A stretch of 64,000 nucleotides of DNA from an uncultured candidate division Zixibacteria bacterium (GTDB taxonomy: Bacteria; Zixibacteria; MSB-5A5; GN15; PGXB01), in the NCBI GenBank assembly GCA_937925655.1, contig CALAMC010000035.1, forward strand, positions 1 through 64,000. Reading direction: 5' to 3'. This document shows, piece by piece, positions 9,306-18,343 of this stretch; positions within the stretch are counted from its first letter, which is position 1; each line of letters starts with the position of its first letter. The notes beneath the pieces were generated by a model. It worked only from the letters and a program-made list of their open reading frames with translations, did not search any database and was not told the DNA's origin. The position numbers and the translations under genes are program-made.

Positions 9306-10263
9306 CGGTTTTTCCCTCCGATACGTTCTTCTGGGCGCCGCGCACCAGTTGCATGAAACTGTCTTCCAGGCCCATCCGAATCGGCGTCACCGCCAGAAGC
9401 TCGACATTGCACGCCCGGAGCAGGTCGATCAGGCCGTTAACTTCCGGTTCGGCGTGGAAGGCAATGGTGATGGCATTGCCGTCGATTTGCGCCCGGTCAT
9501 ATTGCTCCATGACGCGCGAGCGAGCGTCATCGGACAGGCTTACAGTGTCGATCTTGAAACTCGGTTTCGTCTCGGTCAGGCCGGTTACGGGACCGACTTT
9601 GAGCAGTTTGCCCCTGTCCAGAATGGCTACCCGGTCGCAGGTGGTTTCGACTTCGGCCAGAAGGTGGGAGTTCAAAAAGACGGTTTTGCCCTGCTTTTTA
9701 AGATTTTTCAGGATGTCGCGAATTTCCCTCCGCCCGATCGGGTCGACCCCGTCGGTCGGTTCATCGAGAAATATCAGTTCCGGGTCGTTGAGCATGGCCT
9801 GTGCCAGTCCCAGCCGTTGCATCATCCCTTTGGAATATTTTCTGATTTTGGTATCGCGCCAGCGGGTCATCCCGACCAGTTCCAGAAGCGGTCCGGCTTT
9901 GGCTTTGATGTCTGCGCCGGAGAGTCCGGCCATGCCGCCAAAACAAAACAACATCTGCATCCCGGTCAGGTATTGCGGGAAACGGTGGTTTTCGGGCAGA
10001 TAGCCGACTTTCTCATGAGAGCGCCATGATATGATATTTTCTCCGAGGATACTGGCGCCGCCGCCGGTGGCTTTGAGCGAACCCAGCAGGATTTTTATCA
10101 ATGTGGTTTTGCCCGCGCCGTTGGGGCCCAGAAGACCGAATATCTCACCGCGACGGACGTCGAAAGAAACTTTATCCAGAGCCGTGAGGGCTGTCCCGCC
10201 CAGACCGGCGCGGAACACTTTGGTCATTTCCCTGATTGTTATGGCGGTGTTGTTTTCGGTCAT
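9298..10263 (-). CDS. ABC transporter ATP-binding protein
   Basis: A 321-residue nucleotide-binding subunit. Walker A is LLGPNGAGKTTLIK (about 44-57), the signature motif YSKGMMQRLGLA near 140 and Walker B LIFLDEPTDGVDP near 160, followed by a conserved His (NSHLLAEVE). The last 90 residues form the accessory C-terminal domain common to ATPases paired with ABC-2 permeases. It overlaps the permease gene by 8 nt and starts 47 nt after the radical SAM gene, so it may share the transcript that begins at the metallophosphoesterase gene. Confidence 0.93.
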   Translation of the reverse strand: MTENNTAITIREMTKVFRAGLGGTALTALDKVSFDVRRGEIFGLLGPNGAGKTTLIKILLGSLKATGGGASILGENIISWRSHEKVGYLPENHRFPQYLTGMQMLFCFGGMAGLSGADIKAKAGPLLELVGMTRWRDTKIRKYSKGMMQRLGLAQAMLNDPELIFLDEPTDGVDPIGRREIRDILKNLKKQGKTVFLNSHLLAEVETTCDRVAILDRGKLLKVGPVTGLTETKPSFKIDTVSLSDDARSRVMEQYDRAQIDGNAITIAFHAEPEVNGLIDLLRACNVELLAVTPIRMGLEDSFMQLVRGAQKNVSEGKTDA

Positions 10264-10310
10264 AGGTTATTGGACGCAAATTCCATCAAGAAGTTATCCC
10301 TTTTCGTCTT

Positions 10311-11255
10311 TCATGCTGGATTTATAACCCGGCAGCCGTATCCCCGCTCCAGCACGTCCTGACCATCGATATGGCGAGACACATATTGTCCGCAATTGCT
10401 GCCTATTTTATTTTCTTCGATTTCACCGAAGCTGATCAGCACATTGAAACCGGCGTCACGGAATCCCTGTGCGATAACCTTGGCCGGTTGCACGTCTAAT
10501 TCATTGAATCCTGGAAAAAGGCCGTTATTTCTGGCGCTGTAAGTGGGATTTAGTGGAGTCAGTTTGATGAAGAATATAAGGGGATCGAAATATTCGGCGA
10601 TTATCGTGGGATCGACCGGGACGCCCTTTATCAGCGCGAAATTCAAAGTGATTTGGCGCGAGCCATTCGTATAAAAGTCTTCGCCGTATTCCGCAATTTG
10701 GTCGAAATTCCATTTGCGAATCGGGATTAATTTGTCTCTGATAGCCGTGTCGGTCGTATGAATCGAGAATTGCAGCTGGAAGGCGGAGTCATACAACTTT
10801 TTTTTGACCTTCAGCAGATGTTCGAAAAAGCATCCGGCATCGAGTGGCGCAACGGTGGAAATGCAGGGCATCAGTCCCGGAGCCGCGTATTTTTGAGGAA
10901 GCTCGTACAGGACATCTATCACATTTTCATTATACGCCGGCTCACCCATGCGGGCGAATTGTATTTTGAATTTTTCGGCAGGGATAATGTGATCGGGGTA
11001 TCGGCGTTCGATAAGATAATCTATCTGAAAAAACAATTCCCGCCGGGACAATCGGCCCTTGTAATGATCGCCGGCATCGCAAATCGGGCATCGTACCGGG
11101 CAGCCGAAGAGTGATGATACTATCAATACCCATTTTTTTTCCCTGGGGAGGGGCGGTTGCACCGATTCAAGGAATTCGATGGAGCGTCCCCGCCCATCCT
11201 CGGCGATAAACACGGTAGCCAGGTTACTGTCGCCGGTATGTCCGATTATTTTCAT
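10311..11255 (-). CDS. RlmN/Cfr-like radical SAM protein lacking the resolving cysteine
   Basis: A 314-residue radical SAM protein. The cluster motif is CX3CX2C (Cys52, Cys56, Cys59 in FGCPVRCPICDAG). Further blocks ARMGEPAYN, FSIHTTDTAIRDKLIPI, NFALIKGVPV and a C-terminal SNCGQY match the order in RlmN/Cfr class A methyltransferases. Cys288 in NCGQY aligns with RlmN Cys355, the methyl carrier. RlmN Cys118, seven residues before the first cluster Cys, is replaced by Ile45 (IVSSLFGC versus CVSSQVGC). The N-terminal accessory domain of RlmN is also much shortened. It is therefore a divergent member, probably not a standard rRNA A2503 methylase. It overlaps the flavoprotein gene by 32 nt. Confidence 0.8.
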   Translation of the reverse strand: MKIIGHTGDSNLATVFIAEDGRGRSIEFLESVQPPLPREKKWVLIVSSLFGCPVRCPICDAGDHYKGRLSRRELFFQIDYLIERRYPDHIIPAEKFKIQFARMGEPAYNENVIDVLYELPQKYAAPGLMPCISTVAPLDAGCFFEHLLKVKKKLYDSAFQLQFSIHTTDTAIRDKLIPIRKWNFDQIAEYGEDFYTNGSRQITLNFALIKGVPVDPTIIAEYFDPLIFFIKLTPLNPTYSARNNGLFPGFNELDVQPAKVIAQGFRDAGFNVLISFGEIEENKIGSNCGQYVSRHIDGQDVLERGYGCRVINPA

Positions 11256-12144
11256 GTATGGAATCTCTTAATTTTTCATGGATTTTCATGGCCGCCAGAA
11301 GACCGTCGCCGCAGGCGATGGCAGTCTGCCGATAGCGGCCGTTTGCAACGTCGCCGATCCGGTGCAACAATCCGTCGCTTTCCAGTTCAATCATGCGGTT
11401 CATTATATTATAAGATAAAAAGGTGTCGCAGGGATTCCGCCCGATGCCTATAACGACATAATCAAACGGTGGAAAAGTGTCGGCGGGGTGACCAGCGCAT
11501 TCAATGCCGAGCCGGCCGTCGGAATGTCTGACTATATTTTTTATTATATAACCGGAGCAGCGGGTAATATTCGAATGAATTCGAGCGCGCTCGGCAAGCG
11601 GGATCGCGCATCTGCTTTCCGAATTCCGTTGGATTAAAAAGATTTTATTCTGACGCGCCAGATTAAGGGCATAATCACAAGCCGTATCTCCTCCTCCGAT
11701 TATGGCAACATTTTTCCCGGTTTCATCAATAATCGGGGTGATTTCGTAAAATATTCGTTCCATCGCCCCGGCGTCGATAACCGCGGATTCCAAAGGCCTC
11801 GGCGACGATCCCGACGCGACAATCAATGTCACGGCCATGAAGACTCTCTGCGCGGTTTCTATTCTGAATAGGCAGTCTTTATAATCGACTTTTTCCACTT
11901 CGCTTTTTATCAATTCAATTGCATATTTATCAAATTGACGCTTGAACAATTTCACCAGTTCCGGACCGCTGATTCCGTCGGGAAATCCGGGGTAGTTTTC
12001 TACCAGAAAGGCGTTATTTAAAAGGCCGCCCATGCTGCCCTTTTCAAAAATGACGAAATCCGTCCCACCGCGGGCCAGTTGGATTGACGCGGCTATGCCG
12101 GCCGGTCCGGCACCGATTATTGCTGTGCTGTAAGTTGCCGTCAT
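11224..12144 (-). CDS. Thioredoxin-reductase-like FAD/NAD(P) oxidoreductase without redox CxxC
   Basis: A 306-residue flavoprotein with the FAD Rossmann motif IIGAGPAGIAASIQLA at the N-terminus, the NAD(P) motif VAIIGGGDTACDYALNLA in the middle and the C-terminal FAD segment RIGDVANGRYRQTAIACGDG, the thioredoxin reductase fold. Where thioredoxin reductases carry CATC, this protein reads GAMERIFYEI, so it has no redox-active disulfide and resembles the ferredoxin/flavodoxin-type reductases of the family. Its stop overlaps the radical SAM gene and its start overlaps the phosphoesterase gene (ATGA), so an electron-donor role for the radical SAM enzyme is a reasonable inference. Confidence 0.85.
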   Translation of the reverse strand: MTATYSTAIIGAGPAGIAASIQLARGGTDFVIFEKGSMGGLLNNAFLVENYPGFPDGISGPELVKLFKRQFDKYAIELIKSEVEKVDYKDCLFRIETAQRVFMAVTLIVASGSSPRPLESAVIDAGAMERIFYEITPIIDETGKNVAIIGGGDTACDYALNLARQNKIFLIQRNSESRCAIPLAERARIHSNITRCSGYIIKNIVRHSDGRLGIECAGHPADTFPPFDYVVIGIGRNPCDTFLSYNIMNRMIELESDGLLHRIGDVANGRYRQTAIACGDGLLAAMKIHEKLRDSIHENNRTYRRQ

Positions 12145-12971
12145 TTTTCAATTTCAAAATAATCCAGACGGTTCAATTGGGTATCGAGTGTTTCCACAAT
12201 CAACTTACCGTTTCTTATGTCAAGACGGCAGAAATTGTGTTTTTTTAAAGCTATTTGGCTGTACAGGTTGTCCTTTTCTATATCGTACAACGGTGCGCCG
12301 CCGCCCGCCGCGATGACATAATAAACGCCCTTGACGCGGGACCGTTCATAGATATGGTCGTGACCGTTGAAAACAATATCGACCCCGTGCTTTTTGAAAA
12401 GCGGCACCCAGGTTTTGCGCAAACCTTTTTCGTCTTCGTCGTGCGGGCCGCTGCTGTATGGCGGGTGGTGGAACAGCGCCACCGTGAATTTGATATCATC
12501 CCCCGTGTTTATAAGCTCGTTTTCCAGCCATTTGTACTGCTCGGACTTTTTATCGCTGTCGGTACAGCTGTTGAGCACGATAAATTTTATGCCGTCGATC
12601 ATGACGCTGTACCATTGCTCGTTGCCGGGCAGATCGAAGCGTTCATAATAATAAGGGGAATCATGCTCATGGTTTCCCAGCGCCGGATAGAAGGCGGCCT
12701 TTTCCAGGAGCCGCTCGGTGATGACGAAAAACGTATCCCAGTCGGCCTCGATTCGTCCGTCGCCGACCAGGTCGCCGGTGTGGAACACCGCTTTGGGATT
12801 GACGCGTTCGATGGCATTGACCACCGCGCGGTGGTCGTCGTGATAGGTGCGCGAATCGCCGTAGATGACAATGGGACGGGACTGGTCCGGCATTGTTTGC
12901 GGCGGGGTTTCGGCAAAGACGAAAATGGTCGAGAACAGAATAATTAATACTGATACTTTAATGATTTTCAT
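12141..12971 (-). CDS. Exported metallophosphoesterase
   Basis: A 276-residue calcineurin-like phosphoesterase with an N-terminal signal peptide (first 20 residues), so probably periplasmic. Metal ligands are visible in order: YGDSR, HTGDLVGDG, LGNHEHD, FHHPPYSSGPH and NGHDHIYER. The pattern resembles purple-acid-phosphatase-type enzymes acting on phosphomonoesters or diesters; the substrate is unknown. It is the first gene of a tight minus-strand run with the flavoprotein and the radical SAM genes, though its exported location makes a direct functional link to them unclear. Confidence 0.87.
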   Translation of the reverse strand: MKIIKVSVLIILFSTIFVFAETPPQTMPDQSRPIVIYGDSRTYHDDHRAVVNAIERVNPKAVFHTGDLVGDGRIEADWDTFFVITERLLEKAAFYPALGNHEHDSPYYYERFDLPGNEQWYSVMIDGIKFIVLNSCTDSDKKSEQYKWLENELINTGDDIKFTVALFHHPPYSSGPHDEDEKGLRKTWVPLFKKHGVDIVFNGHDHIYERSRVKGVYYVIAAGGGAPLYDIEKDNLYSQIALKKHNFCRLDIRNGKLIVETLDTQLNRLDYFEIEK

Positions 12972-13045
12972 TTTGGTGCCTTAATAATTTTCCAATTATG
13001 GTAGAGTAATTAATGGAGACACGAAAAACAATAGCAAAAACACGA

Positions 13046-14968
13046 CTATAGAGACTTATCTCTTTCGTTTAATATTTTTTTGGCTTCTCTCAAGTCAATT
13101 TTAGCGTGGTGGCCATGTCTTTCCAAAATATATAGTAAATTGGAGCCGTTCAATAGCGTTATTGGCTTGCCTTTGGCGAATTCATACGCATCCGGGCCGT
13201 AATCTGCGGTTGAAACCAAAATACCCTTGGTTGCCCCTTCATTTATCAAAGTCCCATATAAATCACGGACGGCTGAAACTCCAACAGTATTTGTATATCG
13301 TTTTGCCTGTATGACAATTTTACCTCCGCGAATGGGATCCGGGTCGAACGCAATGGCATCAACACCACCGTCCCTGCTTGCCTGGGTTATTTTAACTTCA
13401 CCACCGGATACCGCGAATTCCTTCTCAAATATCTCCCTAATCAGGTTTTCAAAATCCTGCCAGTCCATCACAGCTATGTTCGTTGAGTTATCGATTTGAT
13501 TGGCTACGGCATAACCTTCAACTATCCGTTTATCCAGTCTGCTTATCTGTAATATTGGTTGTACTGACGTTAAAGAACTAAGTTTACTGGCCGCTATCCC
13601 TTTTAGGCTTTTAAAGCAAGTCTTCGGGTCCACTTTCGATAGATTAATTTTCGAAAACTCGTCTTTTTTAGCCTGTATTGTAAGCACGCAATTTGTTTCA
13701 TTATTGCCAGTAGCTTTGTTAATTGCATTTATCCGACCGTTAAAGGAAATGGCGTCGATGGCGTTTGCAGCGTCGGCTTCGAATATTTCATGCATAGTCC
13801 GCAAAGTAATTTTATATATGGCGTCGTCGAACATTTTCTTCAATTTCGATTCCGGCAAATGAACTTCTTTAATCTCATTTTTGCTTGCGATATATTTTAC
13901 TTCCTGGATTTTAGGAAAACACTCCAGGGAGGGCAATTCATATTCAATAATCAGGATTTTACTATCGCTATTGTATTCCAGTTCAAAATTTTTGGGAAAA
14001 GAATCCGGATATTCAGAATTATTAAGCACCATTTTGCAATATACGACTACCGATTCGGCATCTTGTTTCCAGTATAATTTCTTCAAGCGGTCAATATTGT
14101 TATTAAATGTTGTTTGTTCATCCAGGAATTCCCGCTTTCCGTGCTCCCATTCTGATAATTGGCTCTCATATTTTTTCAATTCATCTTTAAATGCCGCATC
14201 TAATTCGTTGTTTTGTTTTTCAATTTCAGCCTTTTTTTCTTCCCATTCGGATACCGCTTTAGTGTGTTTATCCTCATATTCCTGAATTTTCCGTGCCCTT
14301 TTTGATTTAATTATTCTTTCCCAGACGGTTAACCAAGGTGTAAATTCGGCACATTGTTTATCAGGTTTCGAAGGGTATTCCAATTTTTGTGTGGGAGATG
14401 GTTTTAGCGGTGGCTGTTCGGTAAATTTGTCCCTTTTCTTTAAGCTTTCCCAATCAACTGTATCATTGACAGATGAAGTCTGAAGCAGAAGATTGTCAAT
14501 TCGATTTAATGCCTGTTTGGCTTCCAGCGTTCTTGAATTTACAATTTCTATAAGTGCGGCTTTTAATAGATCTTTTCCCTCACGGCCGTCAATGTTTTTA
14601 AATAAAACATTACAATCAATTGTGCCATCGATTGATGGGAGTTGAAGCATGAGATTATCTATGAAGTAAGAAACTACGTCGCCTTCCTTAAACAAAGTCA
14701 TGTCTTCTAGATCGAACGTATTTTCGTAATCTTTTATTTGGCTCGATTTTACTTCTTCCCATTTATCATACCATTCCATATAGAATTGGTATTTTACCTT
14801 GAGCTCAAGGATATCGAGTGAGGGTGCCGAAATGTTTTTTTGTTCATTTAATCCGCGATGCGAGACTTGAATAGTGTAGTCAAGGATCTGAGTTTTATCG
14901 GAATTCCAGCATACGTGGGGATCGCCAAAATAAAATAAATCCTTACTCACTGTCATTTGCCTCACCAT
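13046..14968 (-). CDS. Mrr-type restriction endonuclease with long coiled-coil N-region
   Basis: A 640-residue protein. The C-terminal 130 residues are an Mrr_cat PD-(D/E)xK nuclease: WQDFENLIREIFEKEF, then SRDGGVDAIAFDPDP and IVIQAKRYTNTVG carry the catalytic D and QxK, followed by GILVSTADYGPDAYEFA. Residues about 200-300 are Glu/Lys-rich and strongly coiled-coil; the first 200 and 300-500 are unrecognised. Mrr-type enzymes cut modified or foreign DNA; no methylase is present, which fits a modification-dependent or other defence role. The gene is markedly AT-rich compared with mutM beside it, suggesting transfer. An alternative start is ATG 14956, which has GAGG just upstream. Confidence 0.83.
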   Translation of the reverse strand: MVRQMTVSKDLFYFGDPHVCWNSDKTQILDYTIQVSHRGLNEQKNISAPSLDILELKVKYQFYMEWYDKWEEVKSSQIKDYENTFDLEDMTLFKEGDVVSYFIDNLMLQLPSIDGTIDCNVLFKNIDGREGKDLLKAALIEIVNSRTLEAKQALNRIDNLLLQTSSVNDTVDWESLKKRDKFTEQPPLKPSPTQKLEYPSKPDKQCAEFTPWLTVWERIIKSKRARKIQEYEDKHTKAVSEWEEKKAEIEKQNNELDAAFKDELKKYESQLSEWEHGKREFLDEQTTFNNNIDRLKKLYWKQDAESVVVYCKMVLNNSEYPDSFPKNFELEYNSDSKILIIEYELPSLECFPKIQEVKYIASKNEIKEVHLPESKLKKMFDDAIYKITLRTMHEIFEADAANAIDAISFNGRINAINKATGNNETNCVLTIQAKKDEFSKINLSKVDPKTCFKSLKGIAASKLSSLTSVQPILQISRLDKRIVEGYAVANQIDNSTNIAVMDWQDFENLIREIFEKEFAVSGGEVKITQASRDGGVDAIAFDPDPIRGGKIVIQAKRYTNTVGVSAVRDLYGTLINEGATKGILVSTADYGPDAYEFAKGKPITLLNGSNLLYILERHGHHAKIDLREAKKILNERDKSL

Positions 14969-15151
14969 GAAAATGCCCCAGCGGCCGTCCTTTATATTAA
15001 AAGAGTATCGTTCAATTCAAAGCACCGATATATATGTGAATATTAAATTAAATATAGTCAAATGATGGGCATTGTCAATACGGAGATGATCTATGTTATA
15101 AGCAAGAGATTAGGAAGAAACAAATCCTAAAATAGTATTTTGCGCAATTGT

Positions 15152-15973
15152 CTATATTCCCTGACAACGGGGACAATAATGGGCCGAGCGGGAGCCGATT
15201 TTAATGCGGCGGATTTTCGACCCACAGTTGGGGCAGGCCTCGCCCTCGCGGCCGTAAACCAGTAGATAATTCTGGAATCTCCCGGTCTGGCCGTTGACAC
15301 CGGCGAAACTGTCCACCGATGTACCCATATGGCGTATGGCCTTTTTCAGAAGTCGCTGGATATGGCCATGCAGTTCGATTAATTTCGCCTTCGATATAGA
15401 ATCGGTCAGGCGGCGGGGGTGAATTCTGGCGGCAAACAGGGCTTCATCGGCATAGATATTGCCCAGCCCGGCCAGAAATGTCTGGTCCAGCAGGGCCGGC
15501 TTGATCATCCGATGCGTATTTTTGAATAAAGCGACAAAGTCGCCGGGCGGGATTTCCAGCGGTTCGGGACCAAGTTCGACCAGGCCCTTTTGATTCATCA
15601 CCTCTTCGGTTCTATACAGCCGGATTCGCCCGAACCGTCGATAATCGTTGAAGCGGAGGCTATGTCCGTTGTTTACGAAGTTGAAAATCATCAGGTCGTG
15701 TTTTCCGATGGGGTCGGCCTTGGGAAAATAATAAAAATGGCCGGTCATTTTCAAATGCACCCAAAGAGAGTAGTTATTGTCGAGGTCGATCAGAATATTT
15801 TTTCCGCGACGGCGGATGCCGATGATGCGGCTACCCGGAAGGTTTTTGGTCCACCCGGTCTTGTTATCCTGATGGTACTTATTATAGTTGACCGTCACCG
15901 ATTTTATGGTTTGTCCCAGAATAGTATTTTGAAGACCGCTAATGACGGTTTCGACTTCCGGTAGTTCCGGCAT
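15152..15973 (-). CDS. mutM: Formamidopyrimidine-DNA glycosylase
   Basis: A 273-residue base-excision-repair enzyme that removes 8-oxoguanine and formamidopyrimidines and nicks the AP site. It starts MPELPEVETV, giving the N-terminal proline nucleophile and Glu3 after Met removal, and carries the lysine in RRRGKNILIDL, the helix-two-turn-helix region NIYADEALFAARIHPRR and a C-terminal zinc finger with CPNC and CPRC. Length and motifs are normal for the family. It is the last gene of the minus-strand run from corA. Confidence 0.96.
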   Translation of the reverse strand: MPELPEVETVISGLQNTILGQTIKSVTVNYNKYHQDNKTGWTKNLPGSRIIGIRRRGKNILIDLDNNYSLWVHLKMTGHFYYFPKADPIGKHDLMIFNFVNNGHSLRFNDYRRFGRIRLYRTEEVMNQKGLVELGPEPLEIPPGDFVALFKNTHRMIKPALLDQTFLAGLGNIYADEALFAARIHPRRLTDSISKAKLIELHGHIQRLLKKAIRHMGTSVDSFAGVNGQTGRFQNYLLVYGREGEACPNCGSKIRRIKIGSRSAHYCPRCQGI

Positions 15974-16002
15974 AACTTATTGCCCCTAAATTAGATGGAA
16001 TA

Positions 16003-16212
16003 TTATGATTCAGGTGCGATCAGTTTTTTAAGCTCGGCAATAATCTCGTTGACATCGAGGCCGTGCAGTTGCGACGCCATTTCAAGAGTTTCGAGTTTCA
16101 TGCTCGGGCACGCATAGCAGCCACCATGGAAATATTTCATGATAACCGAGGCGGCTTCCGGTATTTTCTCGATTATCTCGCCCATGGTCGTGTTTTTGTT
16201 AATCGTAATCAT
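16003..16212 (-). CDS. DUF1858 domain protein
   Basis: A 69-residue small protein consisting of a single DUF1858 domain: ITINKNTTMGEIIEKIPEAA, the cysteine pair in HGGCYACPS and a helical end. Such domains occur alone or beside hybrid-cluster, Fe-S or sulfur-carrier proteins and are suspected of redox or metal roles through the CxxC. Here it follows the lipoprotein and IscU-like genes with 17-nt spacing, so it may belong to the Fe-S-related unit. Confidence 0.85.
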   Translation of the reverse strand: MITINKNTTMGEIIEKIPEAASVIMKYFHGGCYACPSMKLETLEMASQLHGLDVNEIIAELKKLIAPES

Positions 16213-16229
16213 AAAATTGTCTTTCTCGG

Positions 16230-16877
16230 TCAGGGGTAATTGACGCCGCCGACGGTGGCCCGTATTAAGTCACCGCTGATGGAGGACGTCTGATAGCGGA
16301 CGATACCGACGTCGCGGGCGAACCAGCGGATGATTTCATCGGCGAAAATTTTCCGAACCTTTTCGTCGAGATAGGAATACCGTACTTTCATCTTGATGCA
16401 GTCGCGAAAGGTTCCCGCCGGAGTGGTGATATCCTCGATACCCAGGATTTCACATGCGACCTGTATCCGGAAATGAGAATTGACCGAGTCGCTTCTGATT
16501 TCGACCGCCGACACCAGAAGGGTATCGCCGACAATTTTCGACCAGGGTGCAAACGGTAAGAGCGGGAAAAAGTGCACCTGGAGGTCCACCTGCGCCAGAG
16601 CCACGTTGTTCCAGAAAACGCCGTCTTCGTTACGGCTGAAATCCTCCCAGGTCATGATCTTACCCGCTGAATCCAGATATGTCCGGGTGAACAGGCTGTC
16701 GATTTGACGGGTGACGGTGATTTCGCCGGGGACGCCGGAATAAATGTAGCGGTCGCCCTCGTTGAGCGGAAAATACTGCGAACCATCAATGCGGGCCGTC
16801 CGCTCACGCCGCTCCACACATCCGGCGGTCAACAGCAGAAGCAACAGGACGATTCCCGTTATCGTTTTCCCGGTCAT
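16230..16877 (-). CDS. Putative lipoprotein
   Basis: About 215 residues with a lipoprotein signal: positively charged start MTGKT, a leucine-rich core and a lipobox ending at Cys20 (LLLTAGC). The mature part has alternating beta-like segments (YFPLNEGDRYIYSG, RDCIKMKVRYSY, WFARDVGIVRYQ) reminiscent of outer-membrane-anchored beta-rich lipoproteins of unknown role. The ATG at 16877 overlaps the IscU-like stop (ATGA) and is preferred to an in-frame upstream start lying inside that gene. Confidence 0.8.
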   Translation of the reverse strand: MTGKTITGIVLLLLLLTAGCVERRERTARIDGSQYFPLNEGDRYIYSGVPGEITVTRQIDSLFTRTYLDSAGKIMTWEDFSRNEDGVFWNNVALAQVDLQVHFFPLLPFAPWSKIVGDTLLVSAVEIRSDSVNSHFRIQVACEILGIEDITTPAGTFRDCIKMKVRYSYLDEKVRKIFADEIIRWFARDVGIVRYQTSSISGDLIRATVGGVNYP

Positions 16878-17251
16878 TTTGCCTGACCCTGCTTTTTTCG
16901 ATAGTCGGCGATGGCCGAGCGAAGAGCATCGGTCGCCAGATTGGAGCAATGCATTTTTATCGGCGGCAAGCCGCCCAGCGCATCGGCCACGTCGCCCCGG
17001 GTCAGCCGTTCGGCCTCCTCGAGCGTTTTACCCTTGACCATCTCGGTCGTGATGGAACTGGTGGCGATGGCCGCCCCGCAACCGAACGTTTTGAACCGGA
17101 TATCGACAATGACATCGTTCTCGACTTTTATATACATGGTCATGATATCGCCGCATGACGGATTGCCGACCGTCCCGACCCCGCTGGCCGATTCGATTTC
17201 ACCGACATTTCTGGGGTTCTGGAAATGGTCTAATACTTTATCAGAATACAT
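16874..17251 (-). CDS. IscU/NifU-type Fe-S cluster scaffold
   Basis: A 125-residue scaffold on which Fe-S clusters are assembled before transfer to client proteins. The three cluster cysteines are present in GNPSCGD, FGCGAAIA and KMHCSNL, with the adjacent Asp in SCGD. No cysteine desulfurase (IscS/NifS) gene lies next to it, which is unusual. Downstream genes encode a lipoprotein (overlapping by 4 nt) and a DUF1858 protein. Confidence 0.92.
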   Translation of the reverse strand: MYSDKVLDHFQNPRNVGEIESASGVGTVGNPSCGDIMTMYIKVENDVIVDIRFKTFGCGAAIATSSITTEMVKGKTLEEAERLTRGDVADALGGLPPIKMHCSNLATDALRSAIADYRKKQGQAK

Positions 17252-17340
17252 TAAAACCTCTCAAACAAGCATCAAAATTGTCCATTTAATATATACAGCC
17301 GGGCGAAATTGGCAAGTGAATATTTTCACATATGGCCGGT

Positions 17341-18336
17341 TTAATTAAAATGAAGAGTCGCTTCTCCGGCATAAAATTTCTGAAGGCCGTCTTTTGTTTC
17401 CAGTACCAGCCGCCCGTCTTCATCTATATCCTTTACGATACCAATGACTTTTTTACGTCCGAATTTAAGCTGAATTTCGCGGTTTAACAGATAGGAAAAA
17501 TGTAAGATTTTCTTACGAAAAGCCTTCAATCCCTTTTTCCGGAATTCAAGATAGGCCTTTTCAAAACGTTCCAGAAAACGTTTAAGAAAATCTGTCCGGG
17601 AAACATTTTCTTTCAGGCCGATTCTGATAGAAGTGGCCATCGGAGCAAATTCCTCGGGAAAATCATCGGGCCGCTGATTGACATTGACGCCTACCCCGAC
17701 AATAACGAAATCGGTATGGTCGGGCTCGCCCGAGAGCTCGGTCAAAATTCCCGCGGTTTTTTTCCCCGCAATCAGCACGTCGTTGGGCCACTTGATCTTA
17801 ACGTCGATGTCTTCGTATTCCAGAATGGTTTCCGCCAGAACCACGGCGGTGACCAGTGAGATGCCCGGAGCCCGGCTGGGATGAATCGAAGGGCGCAATA
17901 TCAAGGATATATAAATCCCGACCCCCTCCGGTGAATGCCAGACCCGTCCGCGCCGGCCTCGTCCCCCGAATTGAAATTCCGCGGCGACCAGAGTCCCCTC
18001 GGGCAGGCCGTTGACAGCCAGCTGATGGGCGACGGTGTTGGTCGATTGTACCATTTTGAAGGCGAAAACATTTTTGGCCATGATTTTGGTTTTAAGGCCG
18101 AACATAATTTCTGCCGGGAGCATCAGGTCCGGCGGCGATATCATGGCCCAGCGGCCGGATTTGTTCGTCTTGAACGTGTAGCCGATCTTTTTCAGCTGCT
18201 CCAGCGCCTTGAGAATATCCGCATCGGAGACTCTGAAACATTTCGCCAGGTATTTGATTTCGTAATAATGCCCGAGGCGGCGGCGGATTTTATCGAGAAC
18301 CTGATCCGAAAGCTTGTCCAAATCCAGCGTATTCAT
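17341..18336 (-). CDS. birA: Biotin-protein ligase / biotin operon repressor
   Basis: A 331-residue bifunctional BirA. Residues about 1-70 form a winged helix (YLAKCFRVSDADILKALEQL), so it probably also represses biotin genes. The catalytic domain has the biotinyl-AMP loop GGRGRRGRVWHSPEG and KWPNDVLI; the last 50 residues form the C-terminal SH3-like domain. It activates biotin with ATP and attaches it to carboxylase carrier proteins. nadC ends 7 nt upstream, so they are co-transcribed. Confidence 0.95.
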   Translation of the reverse strand: MNTLDLDKLSDQVLDKIRRRLGHYYEIKYLAKCFRVSDADILKALEQLKKIGYTFKTNKSGRWAMISPPDLMLPAEIMFGLKTKIMAKNVFAFKMVQSTNTVAHQLAVNGLPEGTLVAAEFQFGGRGRRGRVWHSPEGVGIYISLILRPSIHPSRAPGISLVTAVVLAETILEYEDIDVKIKWPNDVLIAGKKTAGILTELSGEPDHTDFVIVGVGVNVNQRPDDFPEEFAPMATSIRIGLKENVSRTDFLKRFLERFEKAYLEFRKKGLKAFRKKILHFSYLLNREIQLKFGRKKVIGIVKDIDEDGRLVLETKDGLQKFYAGEATLHFN

Positions 18337-18343
18337 GTTTTTT

